Below, piece by piece: positions 1-11,955 of a stretch of 64,000 nucleotides of DNA. Position 1 is the stretch's first letter; every line of letters begins with the position of its first letter. Below the pieces are notes generated by a model that was not told the DNA's origin, did not search any database, and saw only the letters and a list, made by a program, of their open reading frames with translations. Both the position numbers and the translations under genes were made by a program. The stretch spans positions 1-64,000 of the forward strand of contig NW_025401775.1 of assembly GCF_020080835.1 (NCBI RefSeq). The letters are read 5' to 3'. The stretch comes from Cotesia glomerata. Lineage: Eukaryota > Arthropoda > Insecta > Hymenoptera > Braconidae.

Positions 1-1500
1 CTTCGTAACTGTCGCACAGATTGTACCTTTCTAAATTTTTGTCTAACACTGTCTAAACTTAAATTTCTTTTTTTTTTCGCCACTCAATACGCCAGTACTC
101 GACGGCTTTCAATTTATATTCATAAGATAAATCTTCAACATCATCCTTAGTGCATTCGTCAATGATAGGTGTTTCTCTTGGATCAACTAGTGCACTTTGC
201 CCACTCTTTATCTTCCACGACTTCCATCGTCCAATCTTTATACGGTTCTTGGAAATGCAAAGCCAAACTTTTCTTTTCGACCATTTCGACTCCGGAGTAT
301 TCGTTTATAGCATTGAGCAAAATTGAGTTTTCAAAAACTTTCTTTGATTTGTATTTCTTCGTCATTTACTGGCGATTCTGAATGTTCATGACTTGAAATG
401 TTGTTAAGAGTAGTCTTTATAACATTTATAGGATTGACTTTCATTTGCTCTATGTACTAAAAATAAAAGATTTTCGCACAATTTTAAATTATTCACTTAT
501 TAAAAAAAAAAAAAAATCACGATTATAATATTGAATTATAAAGATGAAGTACATCGCAGTAGCTAAAGGAAGCTCGAACTGATACATTTATTTATACTAT
601 GTTGTTTTTTACATTACTGACTCATATATACTAAAAATATAATTATCTCTTTTTTGTATGAGATAACGATGAATGATTATTATGATTATAATAAATCATT
701 ATAAGCATTTTTCTTTTTTTTTTTTTTTTTTTTTTTTCCAAAGCAGATTCACATTAAATGACATTTGTAATATTTGATGTCCCGATACACAAAATAAAGT
801 TTGGGATGCGAAGTAAACAAGTAAGTAAAATATTAAGATATAATATTATTATTATTTTCTAAATGCTAGAAATGTACGAAAAAATTATTATTGATGAATT
901 CATATCAAAATTAATATAAAAAACGATATTTTCTTGGTGGTCACTGTAGATATGCTTAAGGGATCTTCACCCCCTAAATTTAATTTTTCGGAAAAACCCC
1001 GAAAAACGTATTCTCTACTTTTTTTTCCTCTTCCGATTGCCGTTGGTTTCGTTGAAATCCATCGAATAGTTTTTTTTTTATAAAAGTTTTGTGATTTTCA
1101 ACCCTCATAACTTTTGTTCTATCCATTGTTTTATTATAAAACCAAAAGCATTTTTCATGATTTTCCACCCTGAAAATTATGCAATTGGTCCCCTTCGATT
1201 TTTTAAACTGCAAGTATGCGAAACTTGAAAAACACCCCTTTGGAGGCTAACTTTTGAGGGGTAGTTTCACCTCCTAGAAATGTTTTTCCGCAGATAAAAA
1301 AAAATACGTGTCTCTTAGATTTCGACGGAGAATAACATATCTCAGTTTCATCAAAATCGGAGGGGGACACCGGAGAGAGTTTCCTTGTCAGTAATTGTCC
1401 GCAAATCGAAAGCCTCTCTCCTCTCCAAAAATCCCCTCTTTTACGTAACCTTGAATTAGTTTAATAAATCGCCCGCCTAATTGCAGCGCTTTCTTTGTTC
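1..1500. other. AT-rich stretch, no gene recognised
   Basis: Only short chance reading frames, poly-T/poly-A runs (for example 713-737) and a moderately GC-richer patch around 960-1450 are visible. The patch lies directly upstream of the decayed transposase-like gene that begins near 1509 and may be its untranslated leader or the left end of that element, but I could not find a matching inverted end. Confidence 0.4.
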
Positions 1501-1508
1501 TTTATTGT

Positions 1509-3237
1509 GTGATACTAATGCCGCAAATATCGAGAACAAAGCTCAATGAACACCAGTCGTGCTTAAATAGTTTCTGTAGTTCCATATCAAATTCCAGTGA
1601 ATTGAAGCGAACTTGTTCAGACTTTGAAGATACAATGCCAGCGTCTAAGAAAAATAAAATTGATATTCTGACTTCGGAATTAGTATTAGCACTAGATAGA
1701 ACTAAAACTAGTAACAGAAATGCGATGTACATCATTTCTGCTGTTAATCAAAGTTTAGGACTTGAGATTGATAAATATAATTTAAGTTACTCCACTATTC
1801 GCAATGCGGGTATTTCAAAAAGAGAAGAAATTGTCGATACGATCAAAGAAGAAGAAATTTTTGATGACTCTCTCGTAGTGCACTGAGATAGAAAGATGCT
1901 TCCTGCGGGAAATGGTCAACCAAAAGCAGAACGATTATCAATACACGTCACCGGAATAAATACTGATAAAAATTTAAAAACTCCGATTCTCTCTGATGGC
2001 ACAGGTGAAAGCCAAGCTTCAGCCATTTTTGAAACGCTGATAGAGTGGGATCTTTGCGATAATGTTAAAGCAATGTGCTTTGATACAACTAGTTCAAATA
2101 CCGGTAAGTTAATGTTGTGGTTGAATGAATTTATATCACAGTATTTGTTTTTTGACTTGGGAAGAAATTTTCAAATAAGAATTTGATTAATTTTTTTAAT
2201 TATTTTTACGAATGTTGAGTTAAAATATAAGCTGAGTCAAAAATTTGAATAACTGATAATTAAATAACAGTTTATCAATAACTAATTCTTTGTTTTAGGT
2301 TGTTTTAATGGCGTATGTGCATTATTAGAAGATAAAATTGGCCGTGACTTATTATATCTTGCTTGTCACCATCATACTTCTGAATTGATGTTACGAAATG
2401 TTGCAGAAGTTGCTTGGCCAGTGACGAATAGTCCAAATGTACCAATTTTCAAAAGACTCAGAGATAATTGAGAAAAAATTGATAAATCTGCGTATGAAAT
2501 CGGCACAGAGGATAAAGATATTGCACTTATTTTAAATCAAAGAAAAGACGATATTCTTGACTTCATAGAAAATCAACTGAAGGTATTAATTAATTCATAA
2601 ATAGTTTTACCATTGAAAGAATTATTATTTATAAAGTTAATTTCTTTTACAGTCATTAGATCTTTCTGATACACTCCCGGGAAAAAATGATCAGACCTGT
2701 TCATGCCTGTTCATGTCTGATCAGGTCTGAAATTAGACCTGGTCAGGCCTGTTCATGTATGATCAGGCCTGAAGTTAGTCATGAGCATGCCTGTCCAGGC
2801 CTGAAACTGTGTCAGTAGAAGAAAAAGTAAAGATCGTACAAAAAATAAATTCCCAGGTAGCGGTCAAAAAGCCTAATAAACGTTTATCAGTCGCTTATGA
2901 AGAAATAACGTCGTTATTTGAGAAAAACATAAGCGATTTTGTTAATCCAAACTCGTTGTTTATTTTTGAGCAATTTGAGCTCCCCTATGAATTTTTGCAT
3001 ACAGATCCAAGTTTGTGGGAATCAAATCTTGAGTATAAACGATGTTATGATACATTCAAAAAGTTAAAAGTAGTAAACGATACTGCGGAAAGAGGAGTAG
3101 CGCTAGCCGAAAGTTTTAATGAAGTATTGACTTATAACGAAGATGAAAGACAAAGAATTTTTCAAACTGTTCAGCACCATCGATCTCAATACACATCGTG
3201 TAAAAAATCACAATATATTGACAATGAATTAATCTAA
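1509..3237 (+). pseudogene. Decayed transposase-like gene, copy 1 (arthropod family ending in a VVNDTAERGVAL motif)
   Basis: The pieces fall in the order of a protein family common in arthropod and cnidarian genomes, which I recognise by two blocks: SDGTGESQA...MCFDTTSSNTG near 2010-2103 and KVVNDTAERGVALAESFN near 3068-3120. I do not assign a named superfamily. Exons are 1509-2103, 2299-2582 and, after a 70-bp intron (2583-2652), the start of a third. The introns at 2104-2298 and 2583-2652 have GT-AG ends and keep the family reading continuous. Breaks: TGA at 1884-1886 and TGA at 2469-2471, both where the family has Trp (HWD-type and NW-type positions). The middle of the protein after about 2680 is missing, replaced by a minisatellite, and the C-terminal part resumes at about 2809. 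A relative lies at 18792-19643. The gene is certainly dead; its exact superfamily is uncertain. Confidence 0.6.
2686..2806. repeat. Minisatellite of CAGGCCTG/GTTCATG motifs inside copy 1
   Basis: Roughly 120 bp built from imperfect repeats of TGATCAGGCCTG and CCTGTTCATG, with palindromic CAGGCCTG cores. It sits exactly where the central part of the transposase-like protein is missing, so it marks the deletion junction. Confidence 0.7.
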
Positions 3238-4081
3238 CAATTCATTTTTCTGCTTTCAATAATAATTAATTGGTATTGTTGTTTTTATTTTTATTAAATA
3301 CTTATTGTTGTTAATATAATTCGAACTATTATAATTTAATAAACTGTTAATAATATATAAATTATTTAAGTGTAATTGAATTCATAAGTTTTATGCAGAA
3401 ACTCGTAAATCCATTATTTATTAAAGATTCTTAAGATATAAGCTTTTATAATGTAAGATACTTATCATATCCTGTTTTTCTAGCCTTAAAAAAATATATT
3501 GAAGAAAAATATAAAAAACAGAGAAAGTAAACAAGATATTAATAAGTTTAAATCAATGATCGGCCAAAATTTCACGAAAAAATATATTCAAGGCTTAATA
3601 TCTCGCTTAATATTGATCTTAGCGATTTGGTCCATAGGACTTTTTTTGTTGGAAATTGAATTCTCTACAAGTTTGTCATTTACATTTTTTCCGTAGCTCT
3701 TGATATTTATGAGATAAATGCGAAAAAACGCCAATTTTATGAAAAAATCAGGTTCAGTGGCCCGTACTGCCTCGCCAGTGTGAGTTACGACTTTGCGGCA
3801 ATGGGCACTTTTGTAGAACGTTCAATTCTAAGAAAAAACCATCTTCGATCAAAGTGATCCCATGAAATGCCGCTGAGCTTTAGAAATTCAAAAATTAAAA
3901 ATCAAAGTTTTTGTGTATTTTCAATGGGAAATATTCACATGCCTTGGTCAAGGACGTTAATTAATATTAAGAGCTCAAACTTTCAGGGAATTTTTTTTTG
4001 GGTATTTCCAACAAGAATTCACGATGGGACCGAAAAAAAAAAAATAAAGTAAAAAAAAAATCACCCTAATATATATATATA
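3238..4081. other. No gene recognised; possible right end of copy-1 transposon
   Basis: AT-rich DNA without a supported gene. The stretch ends with CACCCTAA followed by a TA run near 4065-4080. The same CACCCTAA-plus-TA context ends the related transposon at 20973-20990, so this may be the right terminus of the element that carried copy 1. The left terminus was not found. Confidence 0.3.
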
Positions 4082-4641
4082 TGTCGGAGATAATATCGAG
4101 CTGGGTTTTCCCAGAGATAGGAAATTCCCAACATTTTAGTTTGTCTGTTAATTTTAAGCAAAATTGTAAAGCATAGAATATTTAGATATTATTTACGACT
4201 TAAGCTGAATATATTTTTTATGGTTATGACGATGGGCTTAAGTCCGGAATGACAATGGTCACCAAACGTAGCCGAGGTCACAGGACAGAAGTAAAAAAGT
4301 ATATAGTTAGAAATATCGACAGACAATGAGGGCTGTCGAAATATTGTTGAGTGAATAAGTACTTAGGGTACTTGGAAGAGTAGTTCTCGTTGAACATTGA
4401 TCAAGTAAAGATCGCATACATCCTGCTGACCCCGGATTCGTTCTCGGTCTTATTTCCCCAACGTCTTTAACTGTTAAATCAATCGTAGTAGAATATTTGT
4501 AATTAAATCTATCATTTGTACAAGTTAGTGTACGTTATATTTCAAATCAAGGTTTGTGTTATATTTGATTATTGTGAAATAAATAAAGATGGCTGAAAAT
4601 GATCCAAAGGACTCCAATAATGCCCAAACCAGTATTCCTCC

Positions 4642-4648
<7 letters not shown>
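4082..4648 (+). mobile_element. Putative LTR plus first codons of gag (truncated)
   Basis: The segment opens with TGTCGGAGATAAT and leads through promoter-like DNA to an ATG at 4589-4591 followed by an open, hydrophilic start (MAENDPKDSNNAQTSIPPT). This resembles the LTR-leader-gag start of a Gypsy- or Copia-type retrotransposon. It is cut by a TA microsatellite at about 4645, and no 3' part is seen. There is no second LTR to define the ends, so this is a tentative call. Confidence 0.33.

Positions 4649-4679
<31 letters not shown>
4645..4679. repeat. (TA)n microsatellite
   Basis: Uninterrupted TA dinucleotides, then ATAAATATACATATATAA. It marks the break of the putative gag start. Confidence 0.9.
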
Positions 4680-5598
4680 TACATATATAAACTTTTGAAC
4701 CATATGCATTTTCTGAATCCGCTTGACGAGCTGAGTCGAAATATAGCAAAATTTTTCAAGAGTTCCGTCATGAGGACCAATGCAATAGTTAGATTTCTAT
4801 GAAATCTACTAAAAATGTGCCGACTAACGAAAACCTAATTAAAATAAGTTGATTTATTCAAAAGGTATTGCAATTCAAAAATCAAAAAAATTTCGTCTTT
4901 TTGAATTAACTTCTAGATTTTTTAGTTTGCGGATATTCATTTCCCACTCGAAGAGCTCAACAATTCATTTCTAGGTATATTTTCGACCGTTTCAAGCTTG
5001 AAAGTAGGGGAAAATTTTAGGGATGACCTGAAGGGACTAATATTTTCCGTTTTTTTTCTATCTTGGTGTTACTTGAGGATACAAATGACAAAATAGTATA
5101 TGCAAGTCTGAGAAAGCAGGATCTGAATGTTTATGTGATAAGGAATAAAAGACAAAATATTGACGATCAATTTTACGGGAAGTCCTTCAAGAATCCATCT
5201 TTTGTTCACAATGATCAAAAATTCAATTTAGTATTGTTGAAACACTATTCACTATAGAAAGGAAACTAAAATTGTTAAAACAAGAAAAAATATTTTTAAA
5301 TGTCATAATTTGATAACCAACCGATAAAGTAAAATATATCCATAAGTTCCAGGCAGACAGACATACAGACATCACTTAATAAGATAAAAGTAACTGGTCT
5401 CGTTCTAAGTAAAAGAGATTAAATAAGATGAAAGTAAAACAGTTTTGTTTTACGCTTTTCTTATTAAGCTACGTGTAAGGTGTTAAAATTTCCTCAAACT
5501 TTTCGTTTCAAATTTAAACGACTAATATCATGATTATTACTGATAACCCGAGTAAAAAGAATGAACCCACGTGTTACATACAACTACTACATACAAAT

Positions 5599-5600
<2 letters not shown>
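4680..5600. other. No gene recognised
   Basis: AT-rich DNA. A 64-codon open frame at 5063-5257 has no motif I know and no splice or promoter context, so I do not call it a gene. Around 5340-5375 there is a short run of CAGACAGACATACAGACAT. Confidence 0.4.

Positions 5601-5631
<31 letters not shown>
5601..5631. repeat. (TA)n microsatellite at the LINE 3' end
   Basis: About 30 bp of TA directly follows (on the minus strand) the 3' untranslated region of the CR1-like LINE. CR1-like elements commonly end in short microsatellites rather than poly-A, so this is the likely 3' terminus. Confidence 0.7.
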
Positions 5632-5636
<5 letters not shown>

Positions 5637-6042
5637 TTGTCCTTAGAGCCGAAGCTCCCTCAAGGCCATCAATAAGCAATACATTTTTATATATGTATAT
5701 ATATATACATAAGTATACAGTATAAAAATACAATTACAATAGTACTGTAAGTTTGATAATATAACAACAGCAAGGTTTTAAAGTTACCTAAATACAATAA
5801 AGTAACTTAATAAATTTACAGTAGTTAGTTAGTAAATTTATAAATACTTTGAGACACTTTGAAACAGAAATTATAATTAATTAAACAAATATAACAATGA
5901 TTTTAATTGTCATTAGCCAGAAAAAATGAAAAAGATGCATTTTGAAATTCAGGAAGATTATCTACAGTTGTCAGCCCAGGTGGCAACGAGTTCCAGATAC
6001 GTATACCATTGATTATAAAAGATTGTTCATACATATTACTAT

Positions 6043-6632
6043 ATGTAAAAATGCTTGCCGTAAGATGGACGGTGTAGCTTAATGTATATAGAATAAGCGA
6101 AAGGAAATTTAGTACAGACTGGATAGCTCAAATGGTAGAGTAGCCGACATGTCTTCGGAAGATTCTGGGTTCGAATCCCAGTCCGAGCTATCTAATAATT
6201 TTTTCTCGCATATTCTATAAACTCACATTAAGATGATCCTCTTCACATTCCTTTCTCAATCCTTTCCTACCAATATCCTGTTACGTGAATGTGGAACGCT
6301 TCACGTAATAATTACCGTAACTCCTATTCTTTCCCGCTTCACAGCATTATTTATATTTGTATTAATTATATTAATTAATATTAATTATATTTGCGTGAAA
6401 TACGAAGGCAGACTAGAAAACCATCCAAATCCCATGGCATCAGAATTACTAAACAAAGAGACAACTAGAAGACTAAAACGGTTCAAAACAATTGATCTAA
6501 AAAATCGTTTTCAATAATAGTGGATATTGTTCTAAATACCCGTCATGTACATAGAATCACAAAAATTATTTATTGTTATCAAATAACAGATTGTAATTTA
6601 AATATATAATAAAAAAAAAAAAAAAAAAAAAA
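6043..6632 (+). mobile_element. SINE-like retroposon with internal tRNA-like sequence and poly-A tail
   Basis: The insert is bounded by perfect 12-bp direct repeats, ACATATTACTAT at 6031-6042 and 6633-6644, and ends in about 22 A preceded by an AATAAA-like sequence. It lies inside LINE ORF2, whose frame is restored by removing the insert plus one repeat. Poly-A plus a 12-bp duplication is the signature of LINE-driven retroposition. A tRNA-like unit sits about 75 bp from the left end rather than at the very start, unusual for a simple tRNA SINE. A 94-codon open frame at 6233-6517 has no recognisable domain and may be chance. Confidence 0.8.
6117..6189 (+). tRNA. tRNA-like sequence (SINE part, probably not a working tRNA)
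   Basis: It matches the internal promoter boxes: TAGCTCAAATGG (A box) and GGTTCGAATCC (B box). The T arm is perfect (CTGGG TTCGAAT CCCAG) and the anticodon stem pairs four bases (CCGA/TCGG). The anticodon loop lacks the expected T before the anticodon and the acceptor stem pairs poorly, so I read it as a tRNA-derived RNA polymerase III promoter within the retroposon, not a functional tRNA. Confidence 0.55.
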
Positions 6633-8933
6633 ACATATTACTATTTGCTCTTGGCAAACGCAAGTAATCTTGTCTAATGTCACCTCTACGCATTGACACA
6701 TTAAGATATTAAAGTCCTGGGCCAAACAACTGCCGATAATTTAGCCTTATTTCTTTAAAAAACAAACATGCTATGAAATAATCTCTTCTCTTACTTAATT
6801 TTAGTCACCCTAATTTATTATAATACGGGGTTACATGTTCATATCTGGATAATTTGAAAATAAATCTTACGCAAGAATTTATTTTTCTTTGCAACCTAAG
6901 CAGCAACTTTTTCGACATGTTGGTAAACGCAGCACAACAATAATCAAAAATCGGGAATATAAGTGTAGTCACTAATTTTACTCGCAATTGTTCATTAAAT
7001 ATTTCATTGTTAATTTTAAGTTGAGCTAACGTTTTCATAGCTTGATTACAAGTCTTTAATACTTGGTGTTCCCAAGAGAGATTATTATCTAAAATGACCC
7101 CTAGATATTTGACAGTCTTAACATAAGGAATAACGCAATTATCAACTAAAATATTCTCTGCATTTATACAATAATCATTGCTAACTTTTAGTCTACTGCC
7201 AAAGATGATTGCTTTGGTTTTTGAAGCATTTAACTTCAAGCAATTTAAATCACACCATTTAACAATTTTTTCTATTTCACTATTCAATAAAGCAATGTTC
7301 TCACTGATCTGTACTAAATGACAAGATAAATATATCACAAGATCATCAGCATAAAAGAGGTATTGACAGTTTAAGATTTTTGATAGATCAGAAATGTATA
7401 AGACAAATAACAACGGGCCAAGAACACTACCTTGAGGAACACCATTTAACACACTTCTCCACGACGATATATCATTATTGTTCCGAACTGATTGCACTCG
7501 CTGAGACAAATATGACCGAATCCATTCAATAGCATTATCAGAGAAGTTCATAAATAATAGTTTTTGTAATAATCTTTGATGGTTAACTGAATTAAATGCT
7601 TTACTAAAGTCAAAGAATACAGCTATTGTCACCTTGGACTCATCAATTCCTAGACGAATGTCATCACAAAGTTTAATCACAGCAGTCTGAGTACTTAGAC
7701 CTTCCTTAAATGCCATTTGTCGCTCATCAGCATAATTGTTACCATTAATGTACATAACTATTTGGTCATGTACACATCTCTCCAATGCCTTCGATAAACT
7801 TGATAGCAGAGAAATCGGTCGAAAATCTTCACAGTTGGTTGCATGAGCCTTCTTTGGGACTGGTATTATATGCGATAGTTTCCATTTGGCAGAAAACACT
7901 CCTGTCGACAACAATTTATTGAATAATTTCGTAATCCATCGCAGAAAGTATGGTAATACACATTTGTAAGCTTTAATTGAGTAGTTATCCGGTACCAAAG
8001 CATTGGTCGTTATCCTCATGATCGATTTTCTAACTGATTCCGAATTGAGTTCTTGGAAACTAAAGCGCTCATCATAATTTTGATTGTACATATATGTGAT
8101 ATCCTCCGCGATTACTTGTGATTCATTAGTATTACCTGATGATTCTATAAAGTAATTATTTAGTTCATCAAGATCAACTCTCAGTACTAACTCCGTTTTT
8201 TTACTCTTAATTAAGCCCAGCCTTCTGAGGTCATTCCAAAGCGCCCGTGAATTTTTTGCCATGCTTAGTTATCGATCAAAATCTCGCTTCTTCTCTCTAG
8301 TTAACCTTTGTTTTACCAGCCGCCTTACATTTGAATATTATCTGTACGCATAACCAGTTCTTTTGAAAATACGATACAGCTTGTCCCGTCGATTTTGAAG
8401 ATTTTTAATGTCTGGCGTAAACCATGGAGCCGGAGGACGACGTGGATAAACAGTTCTTTCCGGGGTAATAGCATTAATAACATTATCCAGATATTCATGT
8501 AATGCACAATTCATTTCATCAGCTGTATCGTATATTCCATCAATGTGATTATCAATACCATGACACAGATCACGTAGTTTATTATCATCTACTGTATTCC
8601 AATTAGGACACCTGAAGCTGTTCAATTGCTGCTGGTCAACCTTATATCTATATGTAATAGATATTACGTCATGATTAGATAAGAAGGGTTCCAATGATTG
8701 ATCAGATTGCAAGACTTTATGAAGATCGTCAACTATACAGACATCAATCCACGAATCAGATTCACGTAAATGGTGAGTTGGCTGATAGTCTACAATGTCC
8801 AGGTTGAGACTAGTACAAAAGCTACGAAGCTGATCTCCGTGAAAAGATTTTTTGCTAAGATCAGAGTTAAAATCTCCTAATAGTATGATATTGTTGTATG
8901 AAACCATGAGAGTTTCAAGCTCATCCTCTAGAT

Positions 8934-10562
8934 TGTAACGGGTAAAATTGGTGATAAGAGGGATTTTAGCCCCTTTTATTATCTAATTAACTAAATTAAC
9001 CCGAGTCCAGTTTCCATGATCCAAAAATCCTAGAATAGGCCGTACTAGACAATATCAATAAATCCCCGGCTGGAATTTAGAGCTCGCCGATGTCCAGGGT
9101 CAAAAAGGGGATTGTCCAAATAAACCATAACAAAACGTCATAGAAGAAACAATAGAAATCTTTTATTTAGTAACAATAATTAAACATCGTGGTGAAAAGA
9201 AAAACCTTCTATCACCTTTACAAAATGGTAGACACACTCATTCGTCCAAATCCGCGCTTCCCGGAGTTTTTCTGTTTTGCCGACTGATAGTAAAACCGGA
9301 ACCTGCTTACCGACTTTTAATATGATCGCTTTCTGTTGTACCGGCCGATGGTACAGTGGAAATGCGCTTACCGACTTTTTTGTGTGATCGTGTTCTGTTT
9401 TACCGACCGTCTGGGGGTTTCCAAAAATCGCGTTCTCCAGTTCGCGGCGCTAGCGGGTCAATTTCCTACTCGGGATTCCCCCGGAGAAACGAGAGGATAG
9501 TCTCCAACTCCCTTCTCCCGCGGTGCTGCCACCCAGGTCCCCCAAGTCGAGATATCTAGCCGACTTCCTCGACCTCCTAATCGCCGTCCCCAAGGATCGA
9601 GAGGATAGCCTCCAGCTCGATCCCTCCTACTCGACTATGATCACCTGCCGCACCCTGACAGAAAGTCGGAGTACGGGGAGTCTGTATTACCGTTAAGAGA
9701 TGAGCTCCACTTACCTTGGTACAGTCGTACTCTCGGTAACTTGAGTTTCTTAGCGTTTTTCCCTTCTGGATAGCCTCCACAGGGAAAATCGTCTCAGTGG
9801 AACTGGATGCCTTTTCCGCGATAAATTTGGGACTTTATCATTTTTCCAAAAAGTCACTTGCAACGAAACGGAAAGATCGTTTTAGACACCTATCGCCAGG
9901 TTTGGAAGCTCGAAAAACGTCAATTAATTCTAAGTTTTTAATTTCGAAATTTCATTTTCAATAATTAATTTTGCACAAAATTCTTTCCCTCACTAATTTT
10001 TGCCCGGGGACTTAGAATAATTTTGGTGTTCTTACAGCCATCCTACGACGCACTAAAATAATTTACACGGCGTTCTCCAGTCCAATTCTTACGATTTTGG
10101 ATTCTCCAAAATTCGAGCCTATCCTGGCGGACATTTAGCGCATACCAAAATTAAACATAAATAATAATTACTTAACAATAATTGTAATAAACAATCCTCG
10201 TTATGCCCAAAAAAAACGATATGCGCGGGGCAAAATAATTTTCCTTCGTCGGATTTTTTCAGCAAAATTCCAAATTTCATATAGGTTTATACCTATATAT
10301 GGTTTTTAGTTAACCATTTAAAAAAACAATGACAAAAGATATAAATAAACAATAAATTTCGGCTCTTTAATGCCCTCCTACGCCGGCTCAGCCGGCATAA
10401 CATACCCAATTCGCCGGGTGCGTCACACAAATAACAAAAATAATAAAACACACTTTAAACAAAGTTAACTAAATAAACAAATTAAATAATACATATAATA
10501 CTAAAATAAATCTTGAGATAGTGTTGGGTTCCTGGGGTCGCCATGACGATATCTATGTTGCA
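8934..10562. mobile_element. Solo LTR, about 1.63 kb, inside the LINE endonuclease
   Basis: It begins TGTAACGGG and ends ATGTTGCA, the TG...CA ends of an LTR. The 4-bp target duplication AGAT (8930-8933 and 10563-10566) is as expected for Gypsy-type integrases. The LINE protein reads straight across when the insert and one AGAT are removed. No coding region is inside, so it is a recombination remnant (solo LTR). Orientation of the parent element is not evident. Confidence 0.75.
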
Positions 10563-10974
10563 AGATCATCAAGATGCCCTATGTTGGGAGGTTTGTAGAT
10601 TACTCCAATAAGTATTTTGTCTCTCAGAGATGCTGAAATTTCAACAAATAAATATTCAGGATGTTTATCTTCATTGTTAGCTGAGGATGCTACATACTTA
10701 GATTTTAATTCGTTTCGGACATAAAGAGCAACCCCACCACCACTCCGAAGACCACGATCGTGCCGATACAGTGTATAAGATGGTAATGAAACTAGAGTGT
10801 CCGATACCAGATGATTAAGCCATGTTTCAGAGACAGCAATTATATCATAGCGATGAGATCTAAAATATTCTTTAAAGAGTTTAAAGTGTTGCTCATTTCT
10901 GAACGATTGCGGATTAATATGACAAACTTTTAAATAATTTTTTAAACTACGACGCGATGAAGTAAATGTAGTTA

Positions 10975-11955
10975 TCAAAGAAGCAGGTACAGGCAATGAG
11001 GGAGCTGATACTTGTATTCAAGAACATCTGGCGACTTATCATCAGTATATCTTACATTCACAGTCGAAAATGAAATCCAAATATTCTTTGGCTGAAGATT
11101 TGGATACTTCTTTCGTATTTGCTGTCGAAGTTTATATAAAGATGCCGGATGTCTGCGATGTAAGTAGATAGGAGCTTCAGGTGATTGAGCATCTGGTATC
11201 AAGTCACCTACTTTAACTATGTTGCCTTTGATATTGTTCATAAAACTGTCAACATACTTCTGATTACTAAATTTTACACGTATATCACGATTTCTGTTTC
11301 GGATCTTGGTACCCATACGCTCAGTTTTGATGATTTCATTATCAGTTACACGGACTTTGAGTTTCTTAGATAACAGTAGAACAATATCAGCTAATTTTTC
11401 ATCAGCTGATTCAGGAGAACCTCCCACAGTAATCTCATCAGCTAGAAGCTGAGATTCTAGTTGTAACGTCCTAAGTTCCAAGCTTCCATCTGATATACCT
11501 TTAGCAGCATCCTTTATTTCTTCTAAAAATGTTGCATCGAGATTCGCTGGTAACTTATTATTTTCGACCTTCACTATTCTAGCCTTCAAAGATTTAACAT
11601 TTTTTTGGAGTTTACCATAGTCAGTTGCCAGCTTCTGAACCTGATCAGCAATAGCATTCATAGTTCTAGCAAAATTATCAAGTTTTCTCTCAATAGCATC
11701 CATTTTTTTAAGTTTAGTATTAATTTCCATCAGCACTCCCGAAATGTCAGCAGTGCAGACTGGACAGCTGTCTGCAATTTTCCCCGCCGCACGTGTCTTG
11801 GAAGGTAAACAATACCGGATTTTGACACAGTTGTCATGGAAATAATGTTTACACGCGGCGCCACTTTGGACCGCTGCCGCCTGTTCTGTTATCGACCTCA
11901 AACACAATCCATATGACATAGACATCATGAAAAATTTCACTAGATGGCAGCACAC
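10975..11955 (-). CDS. LINE ORF1 protein: Cys/His cluster, coiled coil, nucleic-acid-binding C-terminus
   Basis: 326 residues, probably the RNA-binding ORF1 protein that packages the LINE transcript. Near the N-terminus there is a RING/PHD-like cluster (C18, then CKHYFHDNC, then CPVC around residues 64-67). Residues about 75-130 are heptad-like and rich in K, L and E, consistent with a coiled coil for trimerisation. The rest resembles the RRM-like and C-terminal parts of CR1/L2-type ORF1 proteins (RVKFSNQKYVDSF; YLHRRHP). The end overlaps the ORF2 start (10996) by about 20 bases, typical of bicistronic LINEs. The frame is uninterrupted, but the element is dead in ORF2. The first Met may be upstream of the true start. 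Confidence 0.7.
   Translation of the reverse strand: MCCHLVKFFMMSMSYGLCLRSITEQAAAVQSGAACKHYFHDNCVKIRYCLPSKTRAAGKIADSCPVCTADISGVLMEINTKLKKMDAIERKLDNFARTMNAIADQVQKLATDYGKLQKNVKSLKARIVKVENNKLPANLDATFLEEIKDAAKGISDGSLELRTLQLESQLLADEITVGGSPESADEKLADIVLLLSKKLKVRVTDNEIIKTERMGTKIRNRNRDIRVKFSNQKYVDSFMNNIKGNIVKVGDLIPDAQSPEAPIYLHRRHPASLYKLRQQIRKKYPNLQPKNIWISFSTVNVRYTDDKSPDVLEYKYQLPHCLYLLL

Larger units (their letters stand above)
5903..10996 (-). pseudogene. LINE ORF2: apurinic-type endonuclease plus reverse transcriptase
   Basis: Makes the nick and copies the element's RNA. The N-terminal endonuclease is split: 10996-10563 (KVCHINPQSFRN, DIIAVSETWL, VIYKPPN) and 8929-8338 (ILLGDFNSDL, then the SNHDVISI block). 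The reverse transcriptase at 8262-6805 shows the PISLLSSLSKALERC block, FFDFSKAFNSV, GVPQGSVLGPLLF and the catalytic YADD near 7345. The C-terminal domain continues to 5903 (IRIWNSLPPGLTTVD, with TAA at 5903-5905). All parts share one frame. In-frame stops are TAA 8338-8340, TAA 8269-8271, TGA 6805-6807 (where Trp is expected) and TAA 6709-6711. The segment boundaries fit exactly after removal of the two insertions. This copy is inactive. CR1-like clade placement is by motif style only. Confidence 0.85.

Noticed and set aside
1502..1735. Minus-strand frame opposite the transposase-like gene
   Set aside because: Antisense shadow of the recognisable plus-strand gene.
4525..4780. Minus-strand frames with a long Tyr/Ile run
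   Set aside because: They translate the TA microsatellite and overlap the opposite-strand gag start; no domain.
9356..9780. Frames inside the 1.6-kb solo LTR
   Set aside because: Short, on both strands, in non-coding LTR sequence.
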